Origin: Chloroflexia bacterium
GTDB taxonomy: Bacteria; Chloroflexota; Chloroflexia; Thermomicrobiales; UBA6265
Direction: 5' to 3'
Assembly (NCBI GenBank): GCA_013696265.1
Contig: JACCYX010000316.1
Coordinates: forward strand, 1 to 26,430
DNA length: 26,430 nucleotides
Of this stretch, positions 1-7,697 are shown piece by piece; the first letter of the stretch is position 1, and the number at the start of each line of letters is the position of its first letter. The notes under the pieces are model-generated. The model was not told where the DNA came from. It made no database searches and saw only the letters and a program-made list of their open reading frames with translations. The position numbers and the translations under genes are program-made.

Positions 1-77
1 GTCTCCGCCCGTGCTTGGCCACCTCCCGTGTCGCATTGCGCAGGGAGCGGCACACTCTGCCACCGACGGGCGGAGAC
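1..77. repeat. Inverted repeat at left window edge, probably truncated
   Basis: GTCTCCGCCCGT at 1-12 is the exact reverse complement of ACGGGCGGAGAC at 66-77, with 53 bases between. The right arm runs on into AAGCTCCGC, which resembles the GAGACAAGCTCTGCCCC arm of the hairpin at 5584-5649. The element touches base 1, so it probably continues outside the window. Bases 78-280 hold no gene that I can support; they form the leader of the helicase gene. Confidence 0.55.
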
Positions 78-181
78 AAGCTCCGCAACCGTACATGACC
101 CTCCTTTCCGAGTGCCAAGTAAAACCACGCGACACTCCCCTCGGCCAGGGTGATCTTGGCGACCAGCCTGAGAACCGTGAA

Positions 182-190
182 TGCTACACT
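182..190 (+). promoter_or_regulatory. Possible extended -10 promoter for pcrA-dgt-dnaG
   Basis: TGC followed by TACACT (185-190) fits an extended -10 element. No convincing -35 lies at 16-18 bases; TTGGCG at 156-161 is too far upstream. This would give a leader of roughly 85 bases before the helicase ATG. It is a weak call from sequence pattern only. Confidence 0.25.
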
Positions 191-280
191 CGTCCCATGC
201 AAATCCCCGCGTCTTTCCTCCAGTCATAGCCATCATTCCAGGTCCTCGCACCACCCAACGACAAGGCAGTAGCGCGCGTT

Positions 281-2575
281 ATGTTGACTGAACAATCCCG
301 CCTCCTCGAAGGACTCAATCCGGAACAGCAATGCGCCGTCACCACCACCGAGGGTCCGGTGCTGGTGGTGGCGGGGCCCGGTTCGGGCAAGACCAGGGTG
401 CTCACCCATCGCATCGCCTGGCTCATCGAGCGCGCCGGCGCCAGCCCGGACCACATCCTGGCCGTTACCTTCACGAACAAGGCGGCCGGCGAGATGCGGA
501 CCCGGATCAACCGGCTGGTGGGAGAAAACGCCACCAATGGCCTGGTGATGGGCACGTTTCACGCGCTCGGCGTCCGCATCCTGCGCCAGAATCCGGGAAT
601 CGTCGCCGACAGGATCGGCCTCTTGCCCAATTTCCTGATTTACGACGCGGGTGACCAGGCCGACATGGTCAAGTCCGCGCTCAAGGCGGTCAATCTCGAT
701 CCCAAACAGTACGTTCCCCGCCGCATGCTGTCGGCGATCTCGAAGGCGAAGGGGCAGATGCTGACGCCGGACGAGCTGGCGAACCTGGCCGCCGCCCACG
801 ACGACGAGATCGTGGTCAGAGTCTTCCGCGAGTACGAGCGTGAACTCCGGCAGGCGAATGCGGTCGATTTCGACGATCTGCTCGGTCTGCCGCTGCGCCT
901 CTTCGACGAGGACGAACGCCTCCTCAAACGCTATCAGGATCAGTTCCGCTACATCCTGGTCGATGAGTACCAGGATACGAACAAGGTCCAGTACGTGCTG
1001 ATCACGGCGTTGGCCGGACGCTGGAACAACCTGTTCGTGGTCGGCGATCCTGATCAGTCGATCTACGGCTGGCGCCAGGCCGACATCACCAACATCCTCA
1101 ACTTCAAGGATGACTTCCCGGATACCACCGAGATTCACCTGGAGGTCAACTACCGCTCCACCCGGCACATCGTGCAGGCGGCGGACCGGGTGATCCGCGA
1201 CAACACACAGCGCATCGACCGCGCGATTCGCACCGACAACGCCGAAGGCGAACCAATCGCGCTCCGCGAGCTGGCCGACCAGCACCACGAAGCGCAGTTC
1301 ATCGTCGGCGAAATCCGGCGGCTCATGAACAGCGGCCAGTACAACGCCGAGGACGTCGCGATCATGTACCGGACCACCGCCCAGAGCCGCGTGATCGAGG
1401 AAGCGTTCCGGATCACCGACATCCCCTACCGCATCGTCGGCGGGGTGCGGTTCTACGAACGCAAGGAGGTCAAGGATGTCCTGGCCGTGCTCAGGCTGCT
1501 GCACAACCCTCAGGACCGGCTGAGTTTCGAGCGGATCATCGCCAACATGCCGCTGGGTCGCGGGTTCGGCCCGAAAGCCCAGGACGACGCGCAGGAATGG
1601 GCAAACGCACATGGCCGTCCGCTCGTTGACGCGCTGATCGCCACGGTGCCGACCGCAGGTGTCGCCTCGGCCGATCAACCTGGTTTCAGCGGCGCCGGAC
1701 GCGCGGCAGCGGAGCGGATCGGCGCGGCGTTCGCGATGCTCCGGGAGCGGGCCACTTCGGTCAGCCTGGCCGAACTCTTCGACGACATCGTCGAGCGGAC
1801 CGGCTACCGCGATATCCTGAAAGGCACTGAAGAGGACCTCGACCGGTGGGCGAACCTCCTCGAACTCAGGGCCGATCTCGAACGGTACGAATCGGTCGAT
1901 CCCGCCGAAGCCTTGAACGCCTACCTGGAGCAGGTCTCGCTGATCGCCGACGTCGATTCGATGAAGGACGACCAGCAGGGCCAGGTCACCATGATCACGC
2001 TACACTCGGCCAAGGGACTGGAGTTCCCGGTGGTCTTCATCTCCGGAATCGAAGAGGGGCTCCTGCCGATCAGCCGGGCGATCGAGGCCGAAGCCTTCGA
2101 CTCGACGGCGCTCGAAGAGGAGCGGCGATTGTTCTACGTCGGAGTGACGCGGGCCGAGAGGCTGCTTTACCTCACCTACGCGGCTAATCGGATGACCTAC
2201 GGCCGCTACCAGTCCGGCGTTCCCTCGCGCTTCCTGCAGGCGATTCCGGCGGAACTGGTGCGGGCGACGACGCGATCGACGGCGAGCCGCACCGGCGGCG
2301 CGGCGGGCCGATTCTCTGGAACCACACGCGGCTCCCTCGCCTCCCAGGTCACGACGATTCCTTCGTCCCGTCAGGGGCTCTCGGAGCAAACGGCGGACAA
2401 ACCGCCGATTCCATCCTACGTTCCCGGCCAGAACGTGTTTCATCCGAAATTCGGTGACGGGCAAGTCCTGGAGGTCTTGCCCCGGCGGGACGACGTGGAA
2501 GTCGTCGTCGCCTTCGTCCGGGTGGGCACCAAGCGGCTGATGGCGAGTCTTGCCCGGATGGATATCGTTGAATGA
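281..2575 (+). CDS. pcrA: ATP-dependent DNA helicase PcrA/UvrD (superfamily 1A)
   Basis: A 3'-5' DNA helicase that unwinds duplexes in nucleotide-excision and mismatch repair, in replication-fork rescue and in clearing stalled RNA polymerase. At 764 residues it has the normal family length. Visible motifs in order: Walker A AGPGSGKT at residues 31-38; motif Ia VTFTNKAAGEM; Walker B DEYQDT at about 228-233; motif III GDPDQSIYGWR; motif IV LEVNYRST; motif V HSAKGLEFPVVFISG; motif VI RRLFYVGVTRA. The C-terminal VFHPKFGDGQVLEV segment matches the Tudor-like RNA-polymerase-binding domain of PcrA. The ATG has only a weak upstream AAGG (263-266), but the protein begins just where homologues do (GLNPEQ near residue 11). 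It is first in an operon: its TGA overlaps the ATG of the dNTPase gene (ATGA). Confidence 0.96.
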   Translation: MLTEQSRLLEGLNPEQQCAVTTTEGPVLVVAGPGSGKTRVLTHRIAWLIERAGASPDHILAVTFTNKAAGEMRTRINRLVGENATNGLVMGTFHALGVRILRQNPGIVADRIGLLPNFLIYDAGDQADMVKSALKAVNLDPKQYVPRRMLSAISKAKGQMLTPDELANLAAAHDDEIVVRVFREYERELRQANAVDFDDLLGLPLRLFDEDERLLKRYQDQFRYILVDEYQDTNKVQYVLITALAGRWNNLFVVGDPDQSIYGWRQADITNILNFKDDFPDTTEIHLEVNYRSTRHIVQAADRVIRDNTQRIDRAIRTDNAEGEPIALRELADQHHEAQFIVGEIRRLMNSGQYNAEDVAIMYRTTAQSRVIEEAFRITDIPYRIVGGVRFYERKEVKDVLAVLRLLHNPQDRLSFERIIANMPLGRGFGPKAQDDAQEWANAHGRPLVDALIATVPTAGVASADQPGFSGAGRAAAERIGAAFAMLRERATSVSLAELFDDIVERTGYRDILKGTEEDLDRWANLLELRADLERYESVDPAEALNAYLEQVSLIADVDSMKDDQQGQVTMITLHSAKGLEFPVVFISGIEEGLLPISRAIEAEAFDSTALEEERRLFYVGVTRAERLLYLTYAANRMTYGRYQSGVPSRFLQAIPAELVRATTRSTASRTGGAAGRFSGTTRGSLASQVTTIPSSRQGLSEQTADKPPIPSYVPGQNVFHPKFGDGQVLEVLPRRDDVEVVVAFVRVGTKRLMASLARMDIVE

Positions 2576-3636
2576 CCGCTGAGGAGCCGTCGGCGGAATC
2601 CGGGGGGTACCGCCGATTCAACCTAGACGCCCGGGAAGAGCTGTCCCTGGCGCCGCTGGCTTGCCGGAGCGCCACCGCGCTCCGCCGCCAACCCGAAGAA
2701 CCGAGCCCGCTGCGAACACCGTTCCAGCGCGACCGTGACCGCATCATTCATTCCAAAAGTTTCCGGCGGCTGATGCACAAGACGCAGGTCTTCATCGTCC
2801 CGACGGGCGATCACGTCCGCACTCGCCTCACCCACACGCTGGAGGTTGCCCAGATCGCCCGCACGATCGGGCGGGCGCTGGGTCTCAACGAGGACCTGAT
2901 CGAGGCGATCGGGATGGGTCACGATCTCGGCCACACGCCCTTTGGGCACACCGGCGAGCGGGCGCTGGCGCTCGTCGTGCCCGGTTTCCGGCACAACGAG
3001 CAGAGCCTGCGGATCGTGGACAAGCTCGAACGGGACGGCCAGGGCCTCAACCTGACGGAGCAGGTTCGCGACGGCATTCTGCGGCACTCGAAGTCCCGCT
3101 CGTCCCTGACCGGCGAGATGGCGGGAACGCCGTCCACGCTCGAAGGCATGGTGCTCAAGATCGCCGACGGTGTCGCCTACCTGAACCACGACCTCGACGA
3201 CGCAATCCGGGCCGGCGAGATCGATCAGTCGGACATACCTGACGACGTGCTGAATGAGCTCGGTGATCGCCATTCCGTCCGTATCGACACGATGGTGACG
3301 GATATTGTCGCCCACTCCAACACTTGGGATGAGCCGGGCAGAATCGCGATGTCCGCGGATATCCTCGCCGCATCGAACAGCCTCAGGAATTTCCTGTACG
3401 AGCGCGTCTACGACCCCATCAACAGGCGTCCGGAAACGCTGCGAGTCGAAGGAGTCGTCACCACCCTCTTCGATCACTTTGTCCGTTACCCGGAAGAAAT
3501 GCCCGAGTCGATCATTGTTGCCGCCCACGACGACACAATCGACCGACAAGTGACCGACTATATCGCTTCCATGACCGACCGATACGCGATAGAATTGTAC
3601 GAACACCTCTTCGTCCCGCGGTTCCACGCCCCCTAG
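2572..3636 (+). CDS. dgt: dGTPase-like HD-domain dNTP triphosphohydrolase
   Basis: Hydrolyses dNTPs (dGTP in the type enzyme) to a nucleoside plus triphosphate and so adjusts nucleotide pools near replication. At 354 residues it fits the shorter type of bacterial Dgt-like proteins. The metal-binding HD motif is clear: H88 in the segment HTLEVAQIA, H117-D118 in GMGHDLGHTPFGH, and a distal Asp in KIADGVAYLNHDLDD. RDRDRIIHSKSFRRL before the HD core is a family hallmark. The ATG overlaps the helicase stop codon, so translation is probably coupled. dnaG starts 18 bases downstream. Actual substrate preference (dGTP or a broader range) cannot be read from the sequence. Confidence 0.93.
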   Translation: MTAEEPSAESGGYRRFNLDAREELSLAPLACRSATALRRQPEEPSPLRTPFQRDRDRIIHSKSFRRLMHKTQVFIVPTGDHVRTRLTHTLEVAQIARTIGRALGLNEDLIEAIGMGHDLGHTPFGHTGERALALVVPGFRHNEQSLRIVDKLERDGQGLNLTEQVRDGILRHSKSRSSLTGEMAGTPSTLEGMVLKIADGVAYLNHDLDDAIRAGEIDQSDIPDDVLNELGDRHSVRIDTMVTDIVAHSNTWDEPGRIAMSADILAASNSLRNFLYERVYDPINRRPETLRVEGVVTTLFDHFVRYPEEMPESIIVAAHDDTIDRQVTDYIASMTDRYAIELYEHLFVPRFHAP

Positions 3637-3654
3637 CCCGCCGGAAAGACCATC

Positions 3655-5535
3655 ATGGCCCTTGACGCCGTCGCCGAAATCCGTGATCGCATCGACATCA
3701 TCGACCTCATCCAGGGCTACGTGCCGTCACTGAAGAAGGCGGGCCGCAGCTTCAAGGGCCTCTGCCCCTTTCATCAAGAGAAATCGCCCTCCTTCGTCGT
3801 CTTTCCGGATTCCCAGAATTTCCACTGCTTCGGGTGCGGCAAGGGCGGCGATCTCTTTACCTTCTACATGCTGGTCGAGAACACTGAATTCCGGGACGCG
3901 CTCAAGGAGCTGGCAGTCCGGGCCGGGGTGACGCTCGATGTCTCCGCCGCTCCTCAGCCCGAGCACGACGCCCATCGCAAGCGCCTGATCGCGGCCAACG
4001 AGCTGGCGGCGACGTTCTTCAGTCACATCCTGTCCAATGCCCGCCAAGGCGAGGCGGGCCGCCAGATGATCGAACAGCGCGGAGTGTCGACGGAAATGGT
4101 CGAACGCTTTCGGCTGGGCTACGCGCCTGAATCCTGGAACGACCTGCTCAACTTCCTCACATCGCGGGACATTCCTGCCGACATCGCCCACGAGGCGGGA
4201 CTCCTCCAGGAACGCGACAACGGCGGTCATTACGACCGGTTCCGCAACCGGCTGATGTTCCCGATTCGTGACCGCGACGGGGATGTGGTGGGCTTCGGTG
4301 GGCGGGCGATGGGCGATGGCATCCCCAAATACCTCAACTCGCCGCAGACACCAGTCTTCGACAAGAGTTCGCTCGTCTACGCCCTTGACCTCGCCCGCGA
4401 ACCGATCCGCAAGGCTGGCGAAGTGGTCATCGTCGAAGGCTACATGGATGCCATCGCCGCCCATCAGTTCGGGTACGAGAACGTGGTGGCGTCGATGGGC
4501 ACCGCGTTGACCGAGTCCCAGGTCGCCCAGGTCAAGCGCGGCAGCGCCCGCATCGTGTTGGCCCTGGACGCCGACGCCGCCGGGCAGATGGCGACGATCC
4601 GCGGGATCGAGACGATGCAGGATGCCCTCGACGCCGATGTGCGGCCCGTACCTGACGCCGGCGGCATTATCCGTTTCGAGCGCAAGCTGAAGACCCAGAT
4701 ATCCGTCGTCCATCTTCCGGAAGGCAAGGACCCGGACGAACTGATCCGGAAGTCACCCGAGCGATGGCCGTCGATCGTGACCTCGGCCAAACCTTTCATG
4801 GATTTCACGATCGAGATCCTCACCCGTTCGGTGGACCTGGCCGATCCAAAGCAAAAGTCGGCTGTGGTTCAGCAGCTCGCGCCGCTCCTGCAACAGGTGT
4901 CGGACAGGATCGTGCAAGGGCACTACATCTCGATGCTGGCCAGGCGGCTCGGACTCGAAGATCGACTCGTCCTGGCTGAGGTGCGAAAGGCCCGGCTCGG
5001 GGCCCGGCCCATCGCCCAGCGAAACGGCGTCACGATCGAAGCCGTGGAACGAGTGGCCCGGCGCTCCACCGAGGATTACGTGGTGGCTTTGTTCCTCAAG
5101 CATCCAGACCTGACCCGTGATGTGGTGGCGAGGATTCCAATCGAGGAACTCAACGACGTACGCAACCGGGAACTGGTCAAGGTCCTGCGTGACGGGGCTG
5201 TGGCCGAACTTACGCCGGAGCAGATTGTTGTTGCGCTCGACGACCACCTCGCGGATCATGCTGAGTTCCTGATGTCGACGCTTGACGGCCGGCCTGAGCA
5301 GTTTCCGGGCCAGATTCACCGGGAATCGGAGAAGGTGCTGATCAAGCTGGGGAAGGAGCGGTTTGACTTTCTCATGAAGCAACTCGACACCACGCTCAAC
5401 ACGGCCCTTCAGGAGCAGGACGCGGCGGCGCTCCAATCGGTCAAGGAACAGATTGGCAAGCTGGCCGAGCGGCACCGGCAATTCTACCCGCCGCCCAGCC
5501 CCTACTTCCTCGACACCCGATCTCCCAATCGCTGA
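3655..5535 (+). CDS. dnaG: DNA primase DnaG
   Basis: Makes RNA primers for lagging-strand synthesis and works with the replicative helicase. The 626-residue protein has the full domain order. An N-terminal CHC2 zinc finger (C37, H40, C58, C61) sits in the contexts CPFHQEKSPSF and NFHCFGCGKGGD. The catalytic TOPRIM core has EGYMD at 261-265 and LALDADAAG at about 303-311. A C-terminal helical region probably binds the helicase. A SD-like GGAAAG precedes the ATG, which is 18 bases after the dgt stop. In many bacteria rpoD follows dnaG; here the operon ends and a hairpin plus a convergent tRNA follow. An unusual feature is an insertion-like segment after the TOPRIM core (VRPVPDAGGIIRFERKLK). Confidence 0.97.
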   Translation: MALDAVAEIRDRIDIIDLIQGYVPSLKKAGRSFKGLCPFHQEKSPSFVVFPDSQNFHCFGCGKGGDLFTFYMLVENTEFRDALKELAVRAGVTLDVSAAPQPEHDAHRKRLIAANELAATFFSHILSNARQGEAGRQMIEQRGVSTEMVERFRLGYAPESWNDLLNFLTSRDIPADIAHEAGLLQERDNGGHYDRFRNRLMFPIRDRDGDVVGFGGRAMGDGIPKYLNSPQTPVFDKSSLVYALDLAREPIRKAGEVVIVEGYMDAIAAHQFGYENVVASMGTALTESQVAQVKRGSARIVLALDADAAGQMATIRGIETMQDALDADVRPVPDAGGIIRFERKLKTQISVVHLPEGKDPDELIRKSPERWPSIVTSAKPFMDFTIEILTRSVDLADPKQKSAVVQQLAPLLQQVSDRIVQGHYISMLARRLGLEDRLVLAEVRKARLGARPIAQRNGVTIEAVERVARRSTEDYVVALFLKHPDLTRDVVARIPIEELNDVRNRELVKVLRDGAVAELTPEQIVVALDDHLADHAEFLMSTLDGRPEQFPGQIHRESEKVLIKLGKERFDFLMKQLDTTLNTALQEQDAAALQSVKEQIGKLAERHRQFYPPPSPYFLDTRSPNR

Positions 5536-5583
5536 GCCCAATGCCCAACTCAATTGGGAAGTTCGGCTATCCACTCACGATCC

Positions 5584-5649
5584 TGGTAGGGGCAGAGCTT
5601 GTCTCTGCCCTTGGTAGATCGAAGGCCGAGACAAGCTCTGCCCCTACCA
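5584..5649. repeat. Perfect 22-bp inverted repeat (GTAGGGG-type hairpin)
   Basis: The 22 bases at 5584-5605, starting TGGTAGGGGCAGAGC, are the exact reverse complement of 5628-5649, with a 22-base loop. It lies between the convergent dnaG and tRNA-Pro genes. No T-run follows on either strand, so it is not a textbook intrinsic terminator, though it could stop transcription or protect 3' ends. The GTAGGGG...CCCCTAC tips recur at 6931-7144 and 25966-26063. A weaker hairpin (CCCAA/TTGGG, 5544-5558) lies between the dnaG stop and this repeat. Confidence 0.85.
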
Positions 5650-5740
5650 ATACAAGTGATCTTCCTCGAATCCGCAAATGTGTACCGTCTTTGTGACTTC
5701 AGCTTAAACACCAAGGAGCGGCTGAAAAGCCACTCCTCGT

Positions 5741-5818
5741 TGGTCGGGGAGAGAGGATTCGAACCTCCGACCTCAGCGTCCCGAACGCTGCGCGCTAACC
5801 GGGCTGCGCCACTCCCCG
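5741..5818 (-). tRNA. tRNA-Pro (anticodon CGG)
   Basis: Reading the minus strand, the acceptor stem CGGGGAG (5818-5812) pairs with CTCCCCG (5751-5745), followed by discriminator A and an encoded CCA (5743-5741). The D arm is GCGC...GCGC, the anticodon stem CAGCG/CGCTG holds loop TTCGGGA with anticodon CGG (reads CCG), and the T arm carries GGTTCGAATCC. The 78-base length includes CCA. Convergent with dnaG. Confidence 0.97.
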
Positions 5819-5829
5819 CGACCGAATGA

Positions 5830-5859
5830 AGCATACACCGCCAACATCCTCGCCTGCAA
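5830..5859 (-). promoter_or_regulatory. Candidate promoter of tRNA-Pro
   Basis: On the minus strand TTGCAG (5859-5854) and TATGCT (5835-5830) are separated by 18 bases and lie 11 bases before the tRNA 5' end, the spacing expected for a tRNA promoter with a very short leader. The rest of the gene-free stretch 5819-6124 shows no convincing coding sequence. Confidence 0.4.
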
Positions 5860-6124
5860 TGGATTGCGACGGATCGTTGCCTGTCGACGCATGCGCCTGG
5901 AAGCAAGCTCGGACTTTCTCCGCACCCTGACGCCTTGTTCCATCCCGCAGTCCAACCAACGTGTCGAAATTGTTGCTGTTGCGAGCTACTACAAAACGAA
6001 TCCGATGCGCACGTACATCAAGATGTTTTCTTCTGATTCGGTGCGACGGCAACTGGTGCGATGTCCTGTCCAACTGTGGTAGCATCGCTCGACAATCCGA
6101 ATAGGCAGGTTCCAGTACCTGCTG

Positions 6125-6200
6125 GCCCGTGTAGCTCAGTGGATAGAGCGCCACCGTCCTAAGGTGGGCGTCGGGGGTTCGAGTCCCTCCGCGGGCGCCA
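6125..6200 (+). tRNA. tRNA-Arg (anticodon CCT)
   Basis: The acceptor stem GCCCGTG (6125-6131) pairs with CGCGGGC, then discriminator G and an encoded CCA (6198-6200). The D arm contains AGCTCAGTGGATAGAGC, the anticodon stem is CCACC/GGTGG with loop GTCCTAA (anticodon CCT, reads AGG), and the T arm has GGTTCGAGTCC. Total 76 bases with CCA. A small hairpin GCAGGT/ACCTGC (6105-6122) sits just upstream. hpf starts 113 bases downstream on the same strand. Confidence 0.97.
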
Positions 6201-6313
6201 AACTCGTTTCCAGGCAGCGTCGCTCCTCGTCGCACTCCGATTCGCTGCCTTCCCAACGCCTGAGTCTCCGATTGCGGCTGACGTTCGGTTCGCCAGAAAG
6301 GACGGGTGGGTAC

Positions 6314-6898
6314 GTGGAACTCCAGATTCGGACGAACGGCACCAAAGTCACCGATGGCATGCGCGAGTTCATCGACCGGCGCATGGCAAAGCTCGACCGC
6401 CTGGCGGAACACGTTGTCGACGCCCATCTCGAACTTCGCACCGAGGAAACCCGCTCCGGTGGGGAAACGACCACCGCGCAGATCACGCTGCGCACCGGGC
6501 GCCATGTCTTGCGGGCCGAGGCTCGGGACCCGGAACCGGCTCGGGCGGTCGATGGCGTTATCGACAAGCTGATTGGCCAGGTGCGCCGGTACAACGACAA
6601 GAAAGTCAGCCGCCGAAAGCGGGGCGCGATCCCAGGCGACATGATGAGCGACCTGAGTCCAGCGCTAATCATCGACGATCCAGCGGCCGCGAACGGACTG
6701 GTGGATGAGGATGACGACGTGGTGGTTCGCGTCAAGCGGTTCGAGATGAAACCGATGCCGGTCGACGAAGCGATCGACCAGATGCAACTGGTCGGTCATG
6801 AATTCTTTCTCTTCCGCAATATCGACGAGGATGAACTTAACGTGCTCTACCGGCGACGGGACGGCACCTATGGACTGCTGGCTCCAGCGCACGGGTAA
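6314..6898 (+). CDS. hpf: Ribosome hibernation promoting factor, long form
   Basis: Binds the decoding region of the 30S subunit and, in the long form, dimerises ribosomes into inactive 100S particles during slow growth. The GTG start at 6314 is chosen because the open frame upstream runs back into tRNA-Arg and because the protein then begins VELQIRTNGTKVTDGMREFI, the standard family start; AAAGGA lies about 11 bases upstream. The 194-residue product has the N-terminal S30AE domain (about 1-97), an acidic linker (about 119-135), and the C-terminal dimerisation domain (VVRVKRFEMKPMPVDEAIDQ, then GHEFFLFRN). That C-terminal domain separates it from short HPF/YfiA. Confidence 0.94.
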   Translation: MELQIRTNGTKVTDGMREFIDRRMAKLDRLAEHVVDAHLELRTEETRSGGETTTAQITLRTGRHVLRAEARDPEPARAVDGVIDKLIGQVRRYNDKKVSRRKRGAIPGDMMSDLSPALIIDDPAAANGLVDEDDDVVVRVKRFEMKPMPVDEAIDQMQLVGHEFFLFRNIDEDELNVLYRRRDGTYGLLAPAHG

Positions 6899-6930
6899 TG
6901 CGGATCGGAATGTGGCGCGAACCTCCCATC

Positions 6931-7144
6931 TCGTAGGGGCGGTACCCCCGGCATAAAGGATGTCTGGCCAGCCGGGGTACAGGGGTGTCCGCCCGCGTGA
7001 CGGCAATGCGGTGGTCCGATGTCGCGAACCTCCGCGGACCCCTGAATCACGGCGCACCGGATCCTACCGTTCGCGCACATCCGGGTGGACACCCTGGATT
7101 GCGGCTGGTCAGATCCGGAATGCGATCGGGGTCCGCCCCTACGA
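6931..7144. repeat. 214-bp imperfect palindromic element (GTAGGGG-type)
   Basis: This fills most of the gene-free stretch between the convergent hpf and the small minus-strand gene. The outer arms TCGTAGGGGCGG (6931-6942) and CCGCCCCTACGA (7133-7144) are exact complements. Further in, 6963-6973 pairs with 7103-7113 (10 of 11) and 6984-6995 pairs with 7082-7093 (11 of 12), all in nested order. The whole segment could therefore fold into one long hairpin. It encodes no credible protein; the open frames crossing it have no start signals or recognisable sequence. It looks like a palindromic mobile repeat, or a degenerate one. Confidence 0.75.
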
Positions 7145-7209
7145 AACTCCGCAATGTCTATCAGTCGCTAGTGAGCCCGGTTCCGCCACTGTCCATCCGG
7201 TGTTCGCAA

Positions 7210-7542
7210 TTAGCTCTTCTCTTTCTGCGCCTTGTAGAACTTCTTGGTCTTCGGGATGGGTTTGGCGTCCTCCGCCTCCCGCTGGGCCCTGAACTCTTCC
7301 GTCCGAGTCTCCAGCTCCTCCTCCACCTTCACGAAGTCGTTGTAGACGATCGGGTCCGCGTTGGCGACGGGCGATCGCATCAGCATCCGCACCATCTGGG
7401 TCAGCGAGCCGGCTGAGGCGGACTGGGCCGCGGGCAACGATGCGCGCTGCATGATCGCGTCCACCACCTGGAGCGATTTCGGGTTTGCGCCGTTGCGAAT
7501 CAGGCGGCCGCGAATTTCCTCAAGACCTTCTTTGACGTTCAT
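7210..7542 (-). CDS. Small conserved-looking hypothetical protein
   Basis: I do not recognise this 110-residue protein. It starts MNVKEGLEEIRGRLIRNG, has a short helical Ala/Ser-rich middle, a charged probable coiled-coil segment (FVKVEEELETRTEEFRAQRE, about 69-88) and a very basic tail (KPIPKTKKFYKAQKEK). There is no signal peptide, membrane segment or catalytic motif, so it is likely soluble and might bind nucleic acid or a partner through the tail; that is inference. Support for it being real: it fills the gap between hpf and thiD cleanly, has an ordinary ATG, and has the composition of a folded protein. It is divergent from thiD and convergent with hpf. Confidence 0.7.
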   Translation of the reverse strand: MNVKEGLEEIRGRLIRNGANPKSLQVVDAIMQRASLPAAQSASAGSLTQMVRMLMRSPVANADPIVYNDFVKVEEELETRTEEFRAQREAEDAKPIPKTKKFYKAQKEKS

Positions 7543-7697
7543 GTTCTAACCATTTCGCGAGCGACCGGCGACTTCCTGTTGCGATGAGTATATTCCGTCA
7601 GGCGTGGACGGGAGCGGCGGCGGCTTCCCCTATGGGACAATATCGCGGTTGGTCGCTTTGTCGTTGCATCGTTAGACACGCTTGGAGAATCCCGAGA

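Noticed and set aside
233..1678. Long open frame on the minus strand opposite pcrA (481 codons)
   Set aside because: It is the complement of a GC-rich gene with clear helicase motifs; its translation has shadow-frame composition (rich in V, D, H and R) and no recognisable motif.
5864..6082. 72-codon open frame between the two tRNA genes
   Set aside because: No SD, no recognisable sequence, and it runs across probable tRNA promoter regions.
6960..7416. Plus-strand open frames through the 6931-7144 palindrome
   Set aside because: They cross a structured repeat and the antisense of a better-supported gene; no start signals and low-quality composition.
7543..7697. Possible TPP riboswitch in front of thiD
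   Set aside because: The conserved CUGAGA and ACCUGAUCUGG-type elements of the THI box are absent, and the gap is short.
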